In this document: positions 35,227-45,389 of the stretch, one piece after another
Layout: every line of letters begins with the position of its first letter
Position numbering within the stretch: position 1 is the first letter of the stretch
NCBI GenBank assembly: GCA_017991935.1
Contig: JAGOPP010000002.1
Location: forward strand, 62,001-126,000
Direction of reading: 5' to 3'
DNA from: Oscillospiraceae bacterium
GTDB taxonomy: Bacteria; Bacillota; Clostridia; Oscillospirales; Ruminococcaceae
Length of the DNA stretch: 64,000 nt
Made by a program: the position numbers and the translations under genes
Notes under the pieces: generated by a model
Databases searched by the model: none
Told to the model about the DNA's origin: nothing
Seen by the model: only the letters and a program-made list of their open reading frames with translations

Positions 35227-36567
35227 CTAAGTAAACAGCCTTGGTCGGCCGATTTTAAGATAATACGCCAAAAACGCCGCGCCCGTCACCGACCAAGTCA
35301 GGCCGTAGCTGTAAGCGATCATCTCGATGGAGGGGTTCAGCCGGACAGCCGTATAGACCCATACGATCCGAAGTACGCAGATGCCGAGCACCGTGATCAC
35401 CATCGGGGCAAATGCGTTGCCGGAGCCGCGGAGCGCGCCGGAGAGGATCTCGATGAACACCCACATGAAATAGAACGGCACCAGATGCCGCATGGCGCGG
35501 AAGCCGACCTCGAGGACGGCCGGGTCCGAAGTAAAAATGCCCAGCAGGATCTTCCCGTTAAAGAAAATCAGCGTGCTGAGGATCAGAGCGGTCGTCATCG
35601 TGATTTTGAAGCAGACCTTGATGCCCTGCTGCGCGCGCGCCTTGTTTCCCGCGCCGATGTTCTGGCCGACAAAGGTCAGAATCGTCACGCCGAAGGCGTT
35701 CATAATCATCCAGAACAGGCTGTCCGCCTTGCCGCAGGCCGTCCACCCCGCCACCGTGTCGGTGCCGAGGCTGTTGACGGAGGTCTGGATAAACAGGTTC
35801 GAGATCGAATACATGGAGGCTTGGATGCCGGAGGGCAGGCCGATCCGCAGGATATGCCGCAGTTCGGTCCCGTTGACGGCGATTTCCTTATAGCGGAAGC
35901 GGTAGGAATCGTCGAGGCGGCTAAGCGCGCGCATCACAAGCATGGCGCTGAGGGCCTGAGAGAGGATCGTCGCGAACGCGGCGCCCGCGACCTCCCAATG
36001 AAATACCCCGACAAAAAGCAGATCGAGCACGATATTGGCGGTGCAGCAGAAGATCAGGTAATAGAGCGGACGCCGCGAGTCGCCGAGGGCGCGCAGGATC
36101 CCGCTTCCCATATTATAAAGCATGCTCGGCAAAATGCCCGCGAAGATGATCTGCACATACTGGGTGGAATAGGTCATGATGTCGGCCGGGGTATCCATCC
36201 AGACCATCATCGGCTTGGAGACGGCGATCCCCGCGACCGTGATGCCCGCGCCGCTGATCAGCGCGAACGCGATGGTCGTCTGGATCGCGATATGTAGGTT
36301 TTGCGCGTTCTTCGCGCCGAAATACTGGGCGATCACGACCGTCGCGCCGGAGGACAGGCCGACAAAAAACTCCACCATCAGGTTGATGATCTGGGACGAG
36401 GAGCCGCCGACCGCGGCCAGCGCCTCCTTGCCCACAAAGTTGCCCACGACGATGGCGTCCACCGTGTTATAGAGCTGCTGAAAAAAGGCGCCGAGCAGGA
36501 TCGGGAAAAAATAGGTCATCAGGCCCTTCCAGATCACGCCCTCCGTCAAATCCAGCCGTTTTCCCAT
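35227..36567 (-). CDS. MATE family multidrug/toxin efflux transporter (proximal copy)
   Basis: The 446-residue protein is a 12-helix MATE exporter (GAFFQQLYNTVDAIVVGNFVGKEALAAVGG near the N-terminus, broken here by helix ends; INLMVEFFVGLSSGATVVIAQ follows). It resembles the next gene, suggesting an old duplication. The start ATG has GAGGTG very close upstream. Its mRNA leader, from a consensus promoter at 36779-36807, is built from tandem copies of the same initiation region and holds a small upstream frame. Confidence 0.9.
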   Translation of the reverse strand: MGKRLDLTEGVIWKGLMTYFFPILLGAFFQQLYNTVDAIVVGNFVGKEALAAVGGSSSQIINLMVEFFVGLSSGATVVIAQYFGAKNAQNLHIAIQTTIAFALISGAGITVAGIAVSKPMMVWMDTPADIMTYSTQYVQIIFAGILPSMLYNMGSGILRALGDSRRPLYYLIFCCTANIVLDLLFVGVFHWEVAGAAFATILSQALSAMLVMRALSRLDDSYRFRYKEIAVNGTELRHILRIGLPSGIQASMYSISNLFIQTSVNSLGTDTVAGWTACGKADSLFWMIMNAFGVTILTFVGQNIGAGNKARAQQGIKVCFKITMTTALILSTLIFFNGKILLGIFTSDPAVLEVGFRAMRHLVPFYFMWVFIEILSGALRGSGNAFAPMVITVLGICVLRIVWVYTAVRLNPSIEMIAYSYGLTWSVTGAAFLAYYLKIGRPRLFT

Positions 36568-36775
36568 TCCACCTCACCGCCTTCCTAAAACGAATCAAAC
36601 ATATTCCCGCCGTCTTTTCTTAAAAAAGCGGATAAAGGCATCCCCGCCGCCTTCTTAAAACAAGCAAAAAAGCGCGTGCTCATCCTCTTTTATAAAAGAA
36701 GCGAAACGAAGCGCGCTCGCTTTCTTTTTACCATAAGCAAAAGAGGGTGACTATCCTTTTTTGAAACGAGCGAAA
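36565..36775 (-). repeat. Six diverged tandem copies of the MATE translation-initiation region
   Basis: Units of 33-37 bp begin (plus-strand left edges) at 36565, 36600, 36637, 36672, 36707 and 36743. In mRNA sense they share TTTxGCTT-TTTTA-AAG followed by a purine-rich block; several end GGCGG..ATG. The last unit supplies the real Shine-Dalgarno and ATG of the MATE gene at 36567. Together they make up almost the whole leader. Confidence 0.75.
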
Positions 36776-36778
36776 GAA

Positions 36779-36807
36779 ATTATAACAAAATTCGCAAAAT
36801 AATACAA
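36779..36807 (-). promoter_or_regulatory. Sigma-A promoter for the MATE gene pair
   Basis: On the minus strand TTGTAT (36802-36807) and a perfect TATAAT (36779-36784) are 17 bp apart. Transcription would start near 36772, giving a leader of about 205 bases. The remainder of the gap up to 36910 shows no other gene. Confidence 0.8.
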
Positions 36808-36910
36808 GACGGGGCCGCAAAAATATTCGCCCCTCATTCCCTTCTTTCTGAATCCTTCGGGGAAAAATCGGAAATACTTTAAAAAAGACCGGACGAAACG
36901 GAGGAACTTT

Positions 36911-37480
36911 ATGAAACCGACGCCGAAAATTTTCACCATTCCGAATCTGATCTCCCTGCTGCGGCTGATCCTGATCCCGGGGATCGTGCTGCTCTATTTT
37001 TATGAGGAGAGCCCGCTGCCCGCCTTCGGGCTGCTGCTCTTTTCCACCGTCACCGACCTCGCAGACGGCAGGATCGCCCGAAAATATCACATGGTCAGCG
37101 ACCTTGGAAAGACCCTCGACCCGATCGCGGACAAGGCCACGCTCGTCGCCGTGCTCGTCTGCCTGCTCTCCGTCTACCCGCCCATGCGGAAGCTGCTCTA
37201 CCTTCTGGTTTTGAGAGAGATCTTTATGGGGATCGCCGGGACGGCCGCCTATCTTGAGACCGGGACCTTCTTCGGCGCCGGCTGGCACGGGAAGGCCGCG
37301 ACCTTCCTCATCAACCTGACGCTGCTCGCGCACATGCTCCATAAGAGCATCCCCGCCGCCGTCACGGAGATTTCCATCGCGGCCTGCTCCGGCATGGCGG
37401 TGCTCTCCTTTCTCCTCTACTGCGCCCAATACGCGCGCGCGGTCGGCGCGCCGGCGCAAAAGAGGGAGCCCGGCGTCTGA
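36911..37480 (+). CDS. pgsA: CDP-alcohol phosphatidyltransferase, PgsA-like
   Basis: The 189-residue membrane enzyme has the CDP-alcohol transferase signature D-G-x2-A-R-x8-G-x3-D-x3-D, read here as DGRIARKYHMVSDLGKTLDP IADK across residues about 52-76, and about five or six helices. It most likely makes phosphatidylglycerophosphate from CDP-diacylglycerol and glycerol-3-phosphate. The N-terminus IPNLISLLRLILIP is typical of PgsA. The start ATG has CGGAGG upstream. A related specificity (for example cardiolipin- or inositol-type) cannot be ruled out. Confidence 0.85.
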   Translation: MKPTPKIFTIPNLISLLRLILIPGIVLLYFYEESPLPAFGLLLFSTVTDLADGRIARKYHMVSDLGKTLDPIADKATLVAVLVCLLSVYPPMRKLLYLLVLREIFMGIAGTAAYLETGTFFGAGWHGKAATFLINLTLLAHMLHKSIPAAVTEISIAACSGMAVLSFLLYCAQYARAVGAPAQKREPGV

Positions 37481-37515
37481 CCGCGCCCCAAAGCGGCGGA
37501 GATCCTCTTTCCCCC

Positions 37516-37554
37516 GGCGGCGGAACTCTTTTTTGGGGAGCCCGCCGCTTTTTT
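37516..37554 (+). terminator. Terminator after pgsA
   Basis: GGCGGCGG pairs with CCGCCGC around an inner CTC/GAG stem, followed by six T residues, about 35 bp past the stop codon. Confidence 0.75.
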
Positions 37555-37701
37555 GCGGGAGCCCATGGGCGTCCGCGCTCGCCGGAGGGCGTCTCCGCCG
37601 GGGCCTTTTCCCCGCCGGTTTCGCGAAAAAGCCGGACCTTGCGCGCCGCGCGGGACAATCCCGCGGAAAGGCCGCCTCTTGCGCGATTGGCAAGATAATG
37701 C

Positions 37702-37730
37702 TTGCGAAAGATCTTTTTTTGGTGTAAACT
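37702..37730 (+). promoter_or_regulatory. Candidate sigma-A promoter for ireB
   Basis: TTGCGA (37702-37707) and TAAACT (37725-37730) are 17 bp apart, 41 bp before the ireB start. Confidence 0.5.
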
Positions 37731-37771
37731 AAATACAGAATTGGAACCGCCGAAAAGAGAGGAGCATTTCC

Positions 37772-38017
37772 ATGAACGAACCTACGATTTCATTTTCTCT
37801 TCACGAGGACAAAGAAAAGGAGATCAAGGCCATCCTGACCACCGTTTATGATGCCCTGCGTCAGAAAGGCTACAATCCGATCAACCAGATTGTAGGATAC
37901 ATCCTTTCCGAGGACCCCACCTACATCACCACCCACAACAACGCCCGGAGCCTGATCCGCAAGATCGACCGCGACGAGCTGCTGCAGATCCTCGTAAAAA
38001 ACTATCTCAACGACTAA
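37772..38017 (+). CDS. ireB: IreB-family regulatory phosphoprotein (UPF0297)
   Basis: The 81-residue protein matches UPF0297/IreB along its length: [20 protein letters not shown] and [18 protein letters not shown] are the conserved blocks. In Enterococcus IreB is a substrate of the PASTA kinase IreK and affects cephalosporin resistance. In many Firmicutes it is followed by the Holliday-junction resolvase-like ruvX; here a different gene follows after 13 bp. The start ATG has GAGAGGAG upstream. Confidence 0.93.
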   Translation: MNEPTISFSLHEDKEKEIKAILTTVYDALRQKGYNPINQIVGYILSEDPTYITTHNNARSLIRKIDRDELLQILVKNYLND

Positions 38018-38030
38018 CGGAGGAAAACCC

Positions 38031-38333
38031 ATGGCAGAAGAGAAAAAAGAATTTCTTATTTATAAAGGCCGCCCCCTCGTCCGCAGCAAAAACATTCTTT
38101 ATTATGGGGACATGCGCGACGCCTACGTCGTGATGCTTCAGATTATGGAAACCAAGCCGGCCGGGGAGGAGGAGGCCGCGGGCCGCATCGTCATGCAGAT
38201 GATCTCCACAAACCCCAAAGCCGACCCGAGCGAAATGGTCCTCAAGCGCAGCGAGCGCGTCGGCCTTTACAATTCGCTCGACCTCGCCGCCGCGTGGCTC
38301 GACCGGCAGCTCGGCCCCGTCGAAGAAGAATAA
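38031..38333 (+). CDS. Conserved-looking small protein of unknown function
   Basis: This 100-residue protein is soluble, with no membrane segment. It opens EEKKEFLIYKGRPLVRSKN, has an aromatic stretch ILYYGDMRDAYVVMLQIME, and ends in an acidic tail. The ATG has CGGAGG upstream and it follows ireB by 13 bp, then a strong terminator, so the two form a two-gene operon. I do not recognise the family; a role linked to IreB is only inferred from position. Confidence 0.75.
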   Translation: MAEEKKEFLIYKGRPLVRSKNILYYGDMRDAYVVMLQIMETKPAGEEEAAGRIVMQMISTNPKADPSEMVLKRSERVGLYNSLDLAAAWLDRQLGPVEEE

Positions 38334-38343
38334 CATCGGAGCC

Positions 38344-38376
38344 AAAAAATCCCCGGCAAAAGCTGGGGATTTTTTT
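38344..38376 (+). terminator. Terminator after the ireB operon
   Basis: AAAAAATCCCC...GGGGATTTTTTT forms a hairpin with a CGGCAAAAGCT-type loop and a seven-T tract. Confidence 0.88.
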
Positions 38377-38391
38377 GACGGAAACTTTTTC

Positions 38392-38420
38392 TTTGTTTGG
38401 GTTTTCGCAGAGCGTATAAT
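38392..38420 (+). promoter_or_regulatory. Sigma-A promoter for the lipoprotein gene
   Basis: TTTGTT (38392-38397) and TATAAT (38415-38420) are 17 bp apart, 34 bp before the ATG at 38455. Confidence 0.65.
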
Positions 38421-38454
38421 GGCTTTGTATAAGTATGGTCTTCGGAGTCCGATC

Positions 38455-39384
38455 ATGAAAAAACTGCTTGCCGCTCTGCTTGTTTTCCTCACAATATGCC
38501 TTTCGGGATGCGTAACCATCAACATCTATTATAATGGCGCGGAAAAAGAGCCGGAAAATGTTTCCTCCGCGCCCAGCGAAGGCTCCTCCGAAGAGGAATC
38601 TTCTTCCTCGGAGGAATCCGCCCCGTCCGGCTCGGAGAGCGGCGGGGAGGATTCGGAAGGCCCGCAGGAGGAGCCCTCCGGCGCCGAAAGCGGGGATGAA
38701 CAGAAGCCCTACGACGCAAAATACGGGAAATCCGGCACGTTCGACTACGAGCAGTCCCTCAACACCGTCACGATCCAAGCCGGAGACGTCGTGCTGAAAA
38801 ACAAGACCGTCTTAAAGCGCCTCTATGTCCGCAGCGGCTCGGTCACGCTCGAAAACTGCATCGTATCGGGGACTTTGATTTTCTCCGGCGGCGGGTCGCT
38901 CGTGCTCAAAAACTGCACGGTCGCGTCGGCCGAGGTAGAATCCGGGGAAAACGCCGTGCTCAAGCTCTCCGGCAGCAGGATCGACGCCCTTTCGCTCCGC
39001 GCCGACTGCGCGGTCGAGGCCTCCGGCGGCGGCAGCTCGGTCGGGAGCGTCACCGTCGCGAAAGCGGGCGTCTCCGCGACGGCGGACGCGCTCGCCGTCG
39101 GCTCCGCCGTGATGGAGGAGGCCGGGGTCTTCCGTCTGCAAAACGGGAGCTCCGTCGACGGGGCGGAGGTCTACGCCTCCTGTACCCTCTCCTCCGACAA
39201 GGACGCGGACTGCGTCTACAAAAAAGTCTCCGTCCTGCCCGGGCGCGGCTACGTTAAAATCAAACTTCGCGTCGAGGACGCCCGGATCGGCGAGCTTTAC
39301 GTGGAGGAGTCGGTGTATCCGGAGCTCGTCGGCGAGGCGAAGATCGACGCCTACTCCGGCGACGGGAATATCTACACGAGCTGA
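38455..39384 (+). CDS. Surface lipoprotein with acidic Ser/Glu linker and beta-helix-like domain
   Basis: The 309-residue protein has a lipoprotein signal (LTICLSGC, lipid Cys about residue 21), then an acidic Ser/Glu/Gly-rich linker (about 30-80), then repeated short strands (VVLKNKTVLKRLYVRSGSV, VTLENCIVSGTLIFSGG, LVLKNCTVASAEVESG) with the stacking pattern of a right-handed beta-helix or polymer-forming fold. No catalytic motif is visible. The ATG at 38455 follows CGGAG; an in-frame ATG at 38419 overlaps the promoter. Function unknown; it should sit outside the membrane on a flexible stalk. Confidence 0.82.
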   Translation: MKKLLAALLVFLTICLSGCVTINIYYNGAEKEPENVSSAPSEGSSEEESSSSEESAPSGSESGGEDSEGPQEEPSGAESGDEQKPYDAKYGKSGTFDYEQSLNTVTIQAGDVVLKNKTVLKRLYVRSGSVTLENCIVSGTLIFSGGGSLVLKNCTVASAEVESGENAVLKLSGSRIDALSLRADCAVEASGGGSSVGSVTVAKAGVSATADALAVGSAVMEEAGVFRLQNGSSVDGAEVYASCTLSSDKDADCVYKKVSVLPGRGYVKIKLRVEDARIGELYVEESVYPELVGEAKIDAYSGDGNIYTS

Positions 39385-39655
39385 CGCCGGCCGCGGCTCT
39401 GATTGTTTTTTACGAAGAAGAACATCCGGTGCGGAAACCCAAACCCGTCTAATCCATCGCATTGTAAGCGCCAAAAACCGTGCCGTGCCGAAGCGTCCGC
39501 GATTCTTGTCCCTCCCGCGAGGGCCGCACCGGAGGCCGCACAAAAAGCAGTGCGTTTCGGATATCCCCCGCCGGGCCGGGATTTTCGCCTCATGATTTTT
39601 CCCGGCGATCTTCGCGGCCGCGTCCGCCATCCGGCCGTGACGGCCGGTTTTATGC

Positions 39656-39688
39656 AAAAAAAGAGCCCTCCGAAAGGAGGGCTCTTTT
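39656..39688 (-). terminator. Terminator after groEL
   Basis: On the minus strand AAGAGCCCTCC pairs with GGAGGGCTCTT around TTTC, followed by a run of T residues. The preceding 39385-39655 stretch shows no gene. Confidence 0.88.
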
Positions 39689-39702
39689 GAATGAAAAACC
39701 GA

Positions 39703-41352
<1,650 letters not shown>

Positions 41353-41385
41353 CTATTTTTCCTTAAATGAAATCAAAAAGAGAAA

Positions 41386-41742
<357 letters not shown>

Positions 41743-41744
41743 TT

Positions 41745-41773
41745 ATTTTAAACTATCCGTCCGTAAAAATCAA
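41745..41773 (-). promoter_or_regulatory. Sigma-A promoter for groESL
   Basis: On the minus strand TTGATT (41768-41773) and TAAAAT (41745-41750) are 17 bp apart, immediately upstream of the CIRCE element. Confidence 0.8.
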
Positions 41774-41796
41774 GACTTTTTTCTGAAATTTTCAAA

Positions 41797-42498
41797 TTAT
41801 TCACAGGTTTCCTTCCGTCTTTCCGGAATTTCGCGGGTTTCCGGCAGTTTTCGCGCGATCAAAAACTTGATCGGGACGCCCTGCTCGGAAAACATGCGCT
41901 CGTGCTCGGTCGGAAGGCTGCCCTCGTACCCGGAATGATGAAGGTCGCTGGTCTCGTAGGCGATCTCAAAGCCGGCCTCGGTGAAATAGCGCTTTGAGGC
42001 GCAAAAGAGATCGTCGTTGTCGGTCTTGAAGTGGATCTCTCCCCCGTCGCGCAGGAACGCCCGGTATTTCATCAGGAGGCCGGTGTGCGTCAGGCGCTTT
42101 TTATGGTCGTGAGCCTTCGGCCACGGGTTGCAGAAGTTGATGTAGATGCGCTCGCAGACGTCCTCCGGCGCGAAAACCTGCTCGATCAGCATGATCTCGT
42201 GGCTAAAAAGGAGCACGTTGTCCGGCTCCCTGCCCGCCTCGGCGTAAACTTGCTTGATGTTGCGCATGGCGAGCCCGAGCATCTCGCTCTTGATGTCGAC
42301 GGCGAGGAAGTTGATTTCCGGGTGCGAGACCGCCATCCGCGCGACGAATCCGCCCTTGCCGCAGCCGAGCTCGAGCATCAGCGGCCGCTCTTCCGGGAAA
42401 GCCTGACGCCATTTCCCGCGATAGTCCTTCGGCTCGCCGACGCAGTTGTTCCACGCGGCGAGCTCCGGCCTCGCCCAAGGTTTCCTGCGTATCCTCAT
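41797..42498 (-). CDS. trmB: tRNA (guanine(46)-N7)-methyltransferase TrmB
   Basis: The 233-residue enzyme shows the SAM-binding motif MLELGCGKGGF (about residue 42), INFCNPWPKAHDHKKRLT (the NPWPK and KRRL-like tRNA/SAM segment) and HFKTDNDDLF. It makes m7G46 in tRNA variable loops. The gene overlaps tatD by 4 bp. Length and motifs are normal. Confidence 0.95.
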   Translation of the reverse strand: MRIRRKPWARPELAAWNNCVGEPKDYRGKWRQAFPEERPLMLELGCGKGGFVARMAVSHPEINFLAVDIKSEMLGLAMRNIKQVYAEAGREPDNVLLFSHEIMLIEQVFAPEDVCERIYINFCNPWPKAHDHKKRLTHTGLLMKYRAFLRDGGEIHFKTDNDDLFCASKRYFTEAGFEIAYETSDLHHSGYEGSLPTEHERMFSEQGVPIKFLIARKLPETREIPERRKETCE

Positions 42499-43277
42499 AC
42501 CGTCGTCTCCTCGATGCCGTAGACCCGGCGGCCGTTTTCGCGCGCTTGGTCGATCAAGGTCTGCGCGTCCGTGCCGCGAAGCTCCGCCAAGCGCTCGGCG
42601 ATCAGCGGGATCCGGCTGCTGTCGTTGCGAAGGCCGCGATACGGCAATGGCGAGAGATAGGGGCTGTCCGTTTCGAGCAGGATCCGGTCGTCCGGCACCG
42701 CCTTCGCGGCAAGCAGCAGCTTTTTCGCGTTTGGAAACGTGACGGAGCCCGTGAAACCGATGTAGAGCCCCAGCTTCACCAGCTCCTGTGCCATCTCGGC
42801 GGAGCCGGAATAGCAGTGGACAATCCCCCTCGGCCGGTATTTTTTCAGCAGCTCGTAGACGTCGCCGTGCGCCTCGCGGTCGTGGACGACCACCGGCAGG
42901 CGCAGATCGTTTGCGAGGGCGAGCTGCTCCTCAAAGACGCGGCGCTGGGTGTCCCTCGGGATGTCGTAATAATAATCGAGGCCGATCTCGCCGATCGCGA
43001 CGACCTTTTTTGCCGCCGCATAGCCCGCGACCGCGGAGAGGTAGTCCCCGTTCCCATCCTCGACGGCGGCCTCGGGGTGGACGCCGACCGCCGCATAGAG
43101 AAACGCATAGCGGCGCGCGAGCTCGAGCACGGCTGCGCAGCTCTCAAGATCGCAGGCCGGGTTGACGATCAGGGAAATGCCGTGCTCAGGGCTTGCTTTG
43201 AGCACGGCATCCCGGTCCTCGTCAAATTTGTGGTCATCATAGTGCGCGTGGGTATCAAAAATCCCGTGATATGGCAT
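42495..43277 (-). CDS. tatD: TatD-family metal-dependent deoxyribonuclease
   Basis: The 260-residue protein has the TatD metal motifs: DTHAHYDD at the N-terminus, Glu in AIGEIGLDYYYD, His in VVHDREAH, HCYSGSAEMA and the Asp in LLETDSPYL. The family are TIM-barrel 3'-5' exonucleases/D-aminoacyl-tRNA-deacylase relatives acting in DNA repair or turnover. It follows metG on the same strand, a conserved arrangement, and overlaps trmB by 4 bp. Confidence 0.94.
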   Translation of the reverse strand: MPYHGIFDTHAHYDDHKFDEDRDAVLKASPEHGISLIVNPACDLESCAAVLELARRYAFLYAAVGVHPEAAVEDGNGDYLSAVAGYAAAKKVVAIGEIGLDYYYDIPRDTQRRVFEEQLALANDLRLPVVVHDREAHGDVYELLKKYRPRGIVHCYSGSAEMAQELVKLGLYIGFTGSVTFPNAKKLLLAAKAVPDDRILLETDSPYLSPLPYRGLRNDSSRIPLIAERLAELRGTDAQTLIDQARENGRRVYGIEETTV

Positions 43278-43399
43278 GGTGTCTTCCCTTTTTTCGATGA
43301 TCGTTTCCTGAGCCTCCCCGGATGCCCGGAAAAGCGCGGGGCGGCAGGGTTCCCTCGCGGGGATGTAAAAAAGCGAGTTGCCGCGGGTTCCGGCCGATG

Positions 43400-45364
43400 T
43401 CAGTGAAGCCTCGTCCCCACCGGGACGGCGTCGTCGACGAACGTGACGGCGATCGAGCCGTCCGCGCGCTCGCCGGCGACCAGCATGCCGCAGGAGTCCA
43501 CGCCGCAGAGCGTGGCGGGCCTCAGGTTTGCGACAAGGATGATCTTCTTGCCGACGAGGTCCTCCGGCTCGTAAGATTGGGCGATGCCGGAGACGATCTG
43601 GCGCCCTTCGGCGCCGTCGTCGAGCTGGAGGCGCAGGAGCTTTTTCGCCTTCGGGATTTTTTCGGCGGAGAGGATTTTGGCAACGCGTAGCTCGATCTTG
43701 AAAAAGTCGTCGACCGTGATCTCCTGCGTCGGCGGATCGGCCGCCTTTTTGGGCTTCTCCTCCTCCTCCGGCTGCCGGGGAGCTTCGCCCGCCGGCGTCT
43801 GTGCGGCGTCAAGCTCGGCGATCTCCTTGGCGGCGTCGATGCGGGGAAACAGCGTCTCCCCGCGCGCGACGCTCACGTCGGCGGGCAGCGCGCCGAAACG
43901 ATCGGCGCTCTCGTAGGTGCGGCAGCTTTCCGGCGCGCCGATCTGCTCGAAGATCTTCTCGGCGGTGACCGGCATGAACGGAGAGAGCAGGATCGTGCAG
44001 ACGCGGACGGCCTCGAGCAGGTTATAGAGCACCGAGGCGAGGCGGTCCCGCTTCGCCGGGTCCTTCCCGAGCGCCCACGGCGCGGTCTCGTCGATATATT
44101 TGTTGGAGCGGGAGATCACTTTGAAAATTTCGACGAGCGCGTTTTGGAACGCGTAGACCTCCATCTGCTCCTCGTATTTTTGTTTCAGTTCCTTCGTCAT
44201 GGCGATCAGCTCGCCGTCGGCCGGGTCGGCCTCCCTGCCCGCGGAGAGCGGGCCGCCGAAGTATTTCTCGGCCATCGCGACCGTGCGGGAGACGAGGTTG
44301 CCCAGATCGTTCGCGAGATCGCTGTTGATCCGGCTGATCAGGATTTCATTGGTAAAAACGCCGTCGCTGCCGAACGGGAATTCCCGCAGCAGGAAATAGC
44401 GCAGGGCGTCGCTGCCGTAGCGGTTGCACAGGATCACCGGATCGACGACGTTGCCCTTGGATTTGGACATCTTGCCCCCGTCGATCAGGAGCCACCCGTG
44501 GCCGTAGACGCGCTTCGGGAGCGGCAGATCGAGCGCCATCAGCATCGCGGGCCAGATGATTGTGTGGAAGCGGACGATCTCCTTGCCGACGAAGTGGACG
44601 TCCGCCGGCCAGTATGTTTCAAAATCATGATAGGTTTCGTTGCCGTAGCCGAGCGCGGTGATATAGTTTGAGAGCGCGTCGACCCAGACATAGACGACGT
44701 GCTTCGGGTCGAACTCAACCGGTACGCCCCAGTTAAAGCTCGTGCGCGAGACGCAGAGATCCTCGAGGCCGGGCCTAATGAAATTGTTGACCATCTCGTT
44801 GAGGCGGCTCGTCGGCAGCAGGAAATCGGGGTGTTCCTCATAATATTTAACAAGCTTATCGGAATAATCGGAGAGGCGGAAGAAATAGGCCTCCTCCTCG
44901 GCGTCGATGACGTCGCGCCCGCAGTCGGGGCACTTGCCGTCGACGAGCTGCGTCTCGGTCCAAAAGGACTCGCAGGGCGTGCAGTATTTGCCGCGGTAGG
45001 TACCCTTATAGATCGCGCCGCGGTCGTAAAGCTCTTTAAAAATCTTCTTAACGCTCTCGACGTGGTAATCGTCGGTGGTGCGGACGAAACGGTCGTTGGA
45101 GATGTTCATCAGTTTCCAGAGATCAAGGATTCCGGCAACGATATGGTCGACATACTGCTGCGGCGTGACGCCGGCGGCCTCGGCCTTCTGCTGGATCTTC
45201 TGTCCGTGCTCATCGGTCCCGGTCAGGAACATGACGTCGCAGCCCTGAAGCCGTTTGTAGCGCGCCATGACGTCGGCGGCGACGGTGCAATAGCTGTGGC
45301 CGATGTGGAGCTTGTCCGACGGATAATAGATCGGGGTCGTGATGTAAAATTTTTGCCTGTCCAT
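43400..45364 (-). CDS. metG: Methionyl-tRNA synthetase with C-terminal tRNA-binding domain
   Basis: The 654-residue class I synthetase has the HIGH motif (HIGH, residues 20-23), a zinc-knuckle region with CTPCESFW and CPDC, the KMSKSKGN motif near residue 300 and an anticodon-binding helical domain. Residues about 550-654 form a Trbp111/EMAP-like OB fold (DDFFKIELRVAKILSAE) that helps bind tRNA and dimerise. A Pro/Glu-rich linker joins the two parts. The start ATG has AAGGAGA upstream; tatD and trmB follow. Confidence 0.97.
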   Translation of the reverse strand: MDRQKFYITTPIYYPSDKLHIGHSYCTVAADVMARYKRLQGCDVMFLTGTDEHGQKIQQKAEAAGVTPQQYVDHIVAGILDLWKLMNISNDRFVRTTDDYHVESVKKIFKELYDRGAIYKGTYRGKYCTPCESFWTETQLVDGKCPDCGRDVIDAEEEAYFFRLSDYSDKLVKYYEEHPDFLLPTSRLNEMVNNFIRPGLEDLCVSRTSFNWGVPVEFDPKHVVYVWVDALSNYITALGYGNETYHDFETYWPADVHFVGKEIVRFHTIIWPAMLMALDLPLPKRVYGHGWLLIDGGKMSKSKGNVVDPVILCNRYGSDALRYFLLREFPFGSDGVFTNEILISRINSDLANDLGNLVSRTVAMAEKYFGGPLSAGREADPADGELIAMTKELKQKYEEQMEVYAFQNALVEIFKVISRSNKYIDETAPWALGKDPAKRDRLASVLYNLLEAVRVCTILLSPFMPVTAEKIFEQIGAPESCRTYESADRFGALPADVSVARGETLFPRIDAAKEIAELDAAQTPAGEAPRQPEEEEKPKKAADPPTQEITVDDFFKIELRVAKILSAEKIPKAKKLLRLQLDDGAEGRQIVSGIAQSYEPEDLVGKKIILVANLRPATLCGVDSCGMLVAGERADGSIAVTFVDDAVPVGTRLH

Positions 45365-45389
45365 TTCGTTGTCTCCTTACCAGAACATA

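Noticed and set aside
36565..36775. CRISPR array
   Set aside because: The units are contiguous and diverged with no unique spacers and no cas genes nearby.
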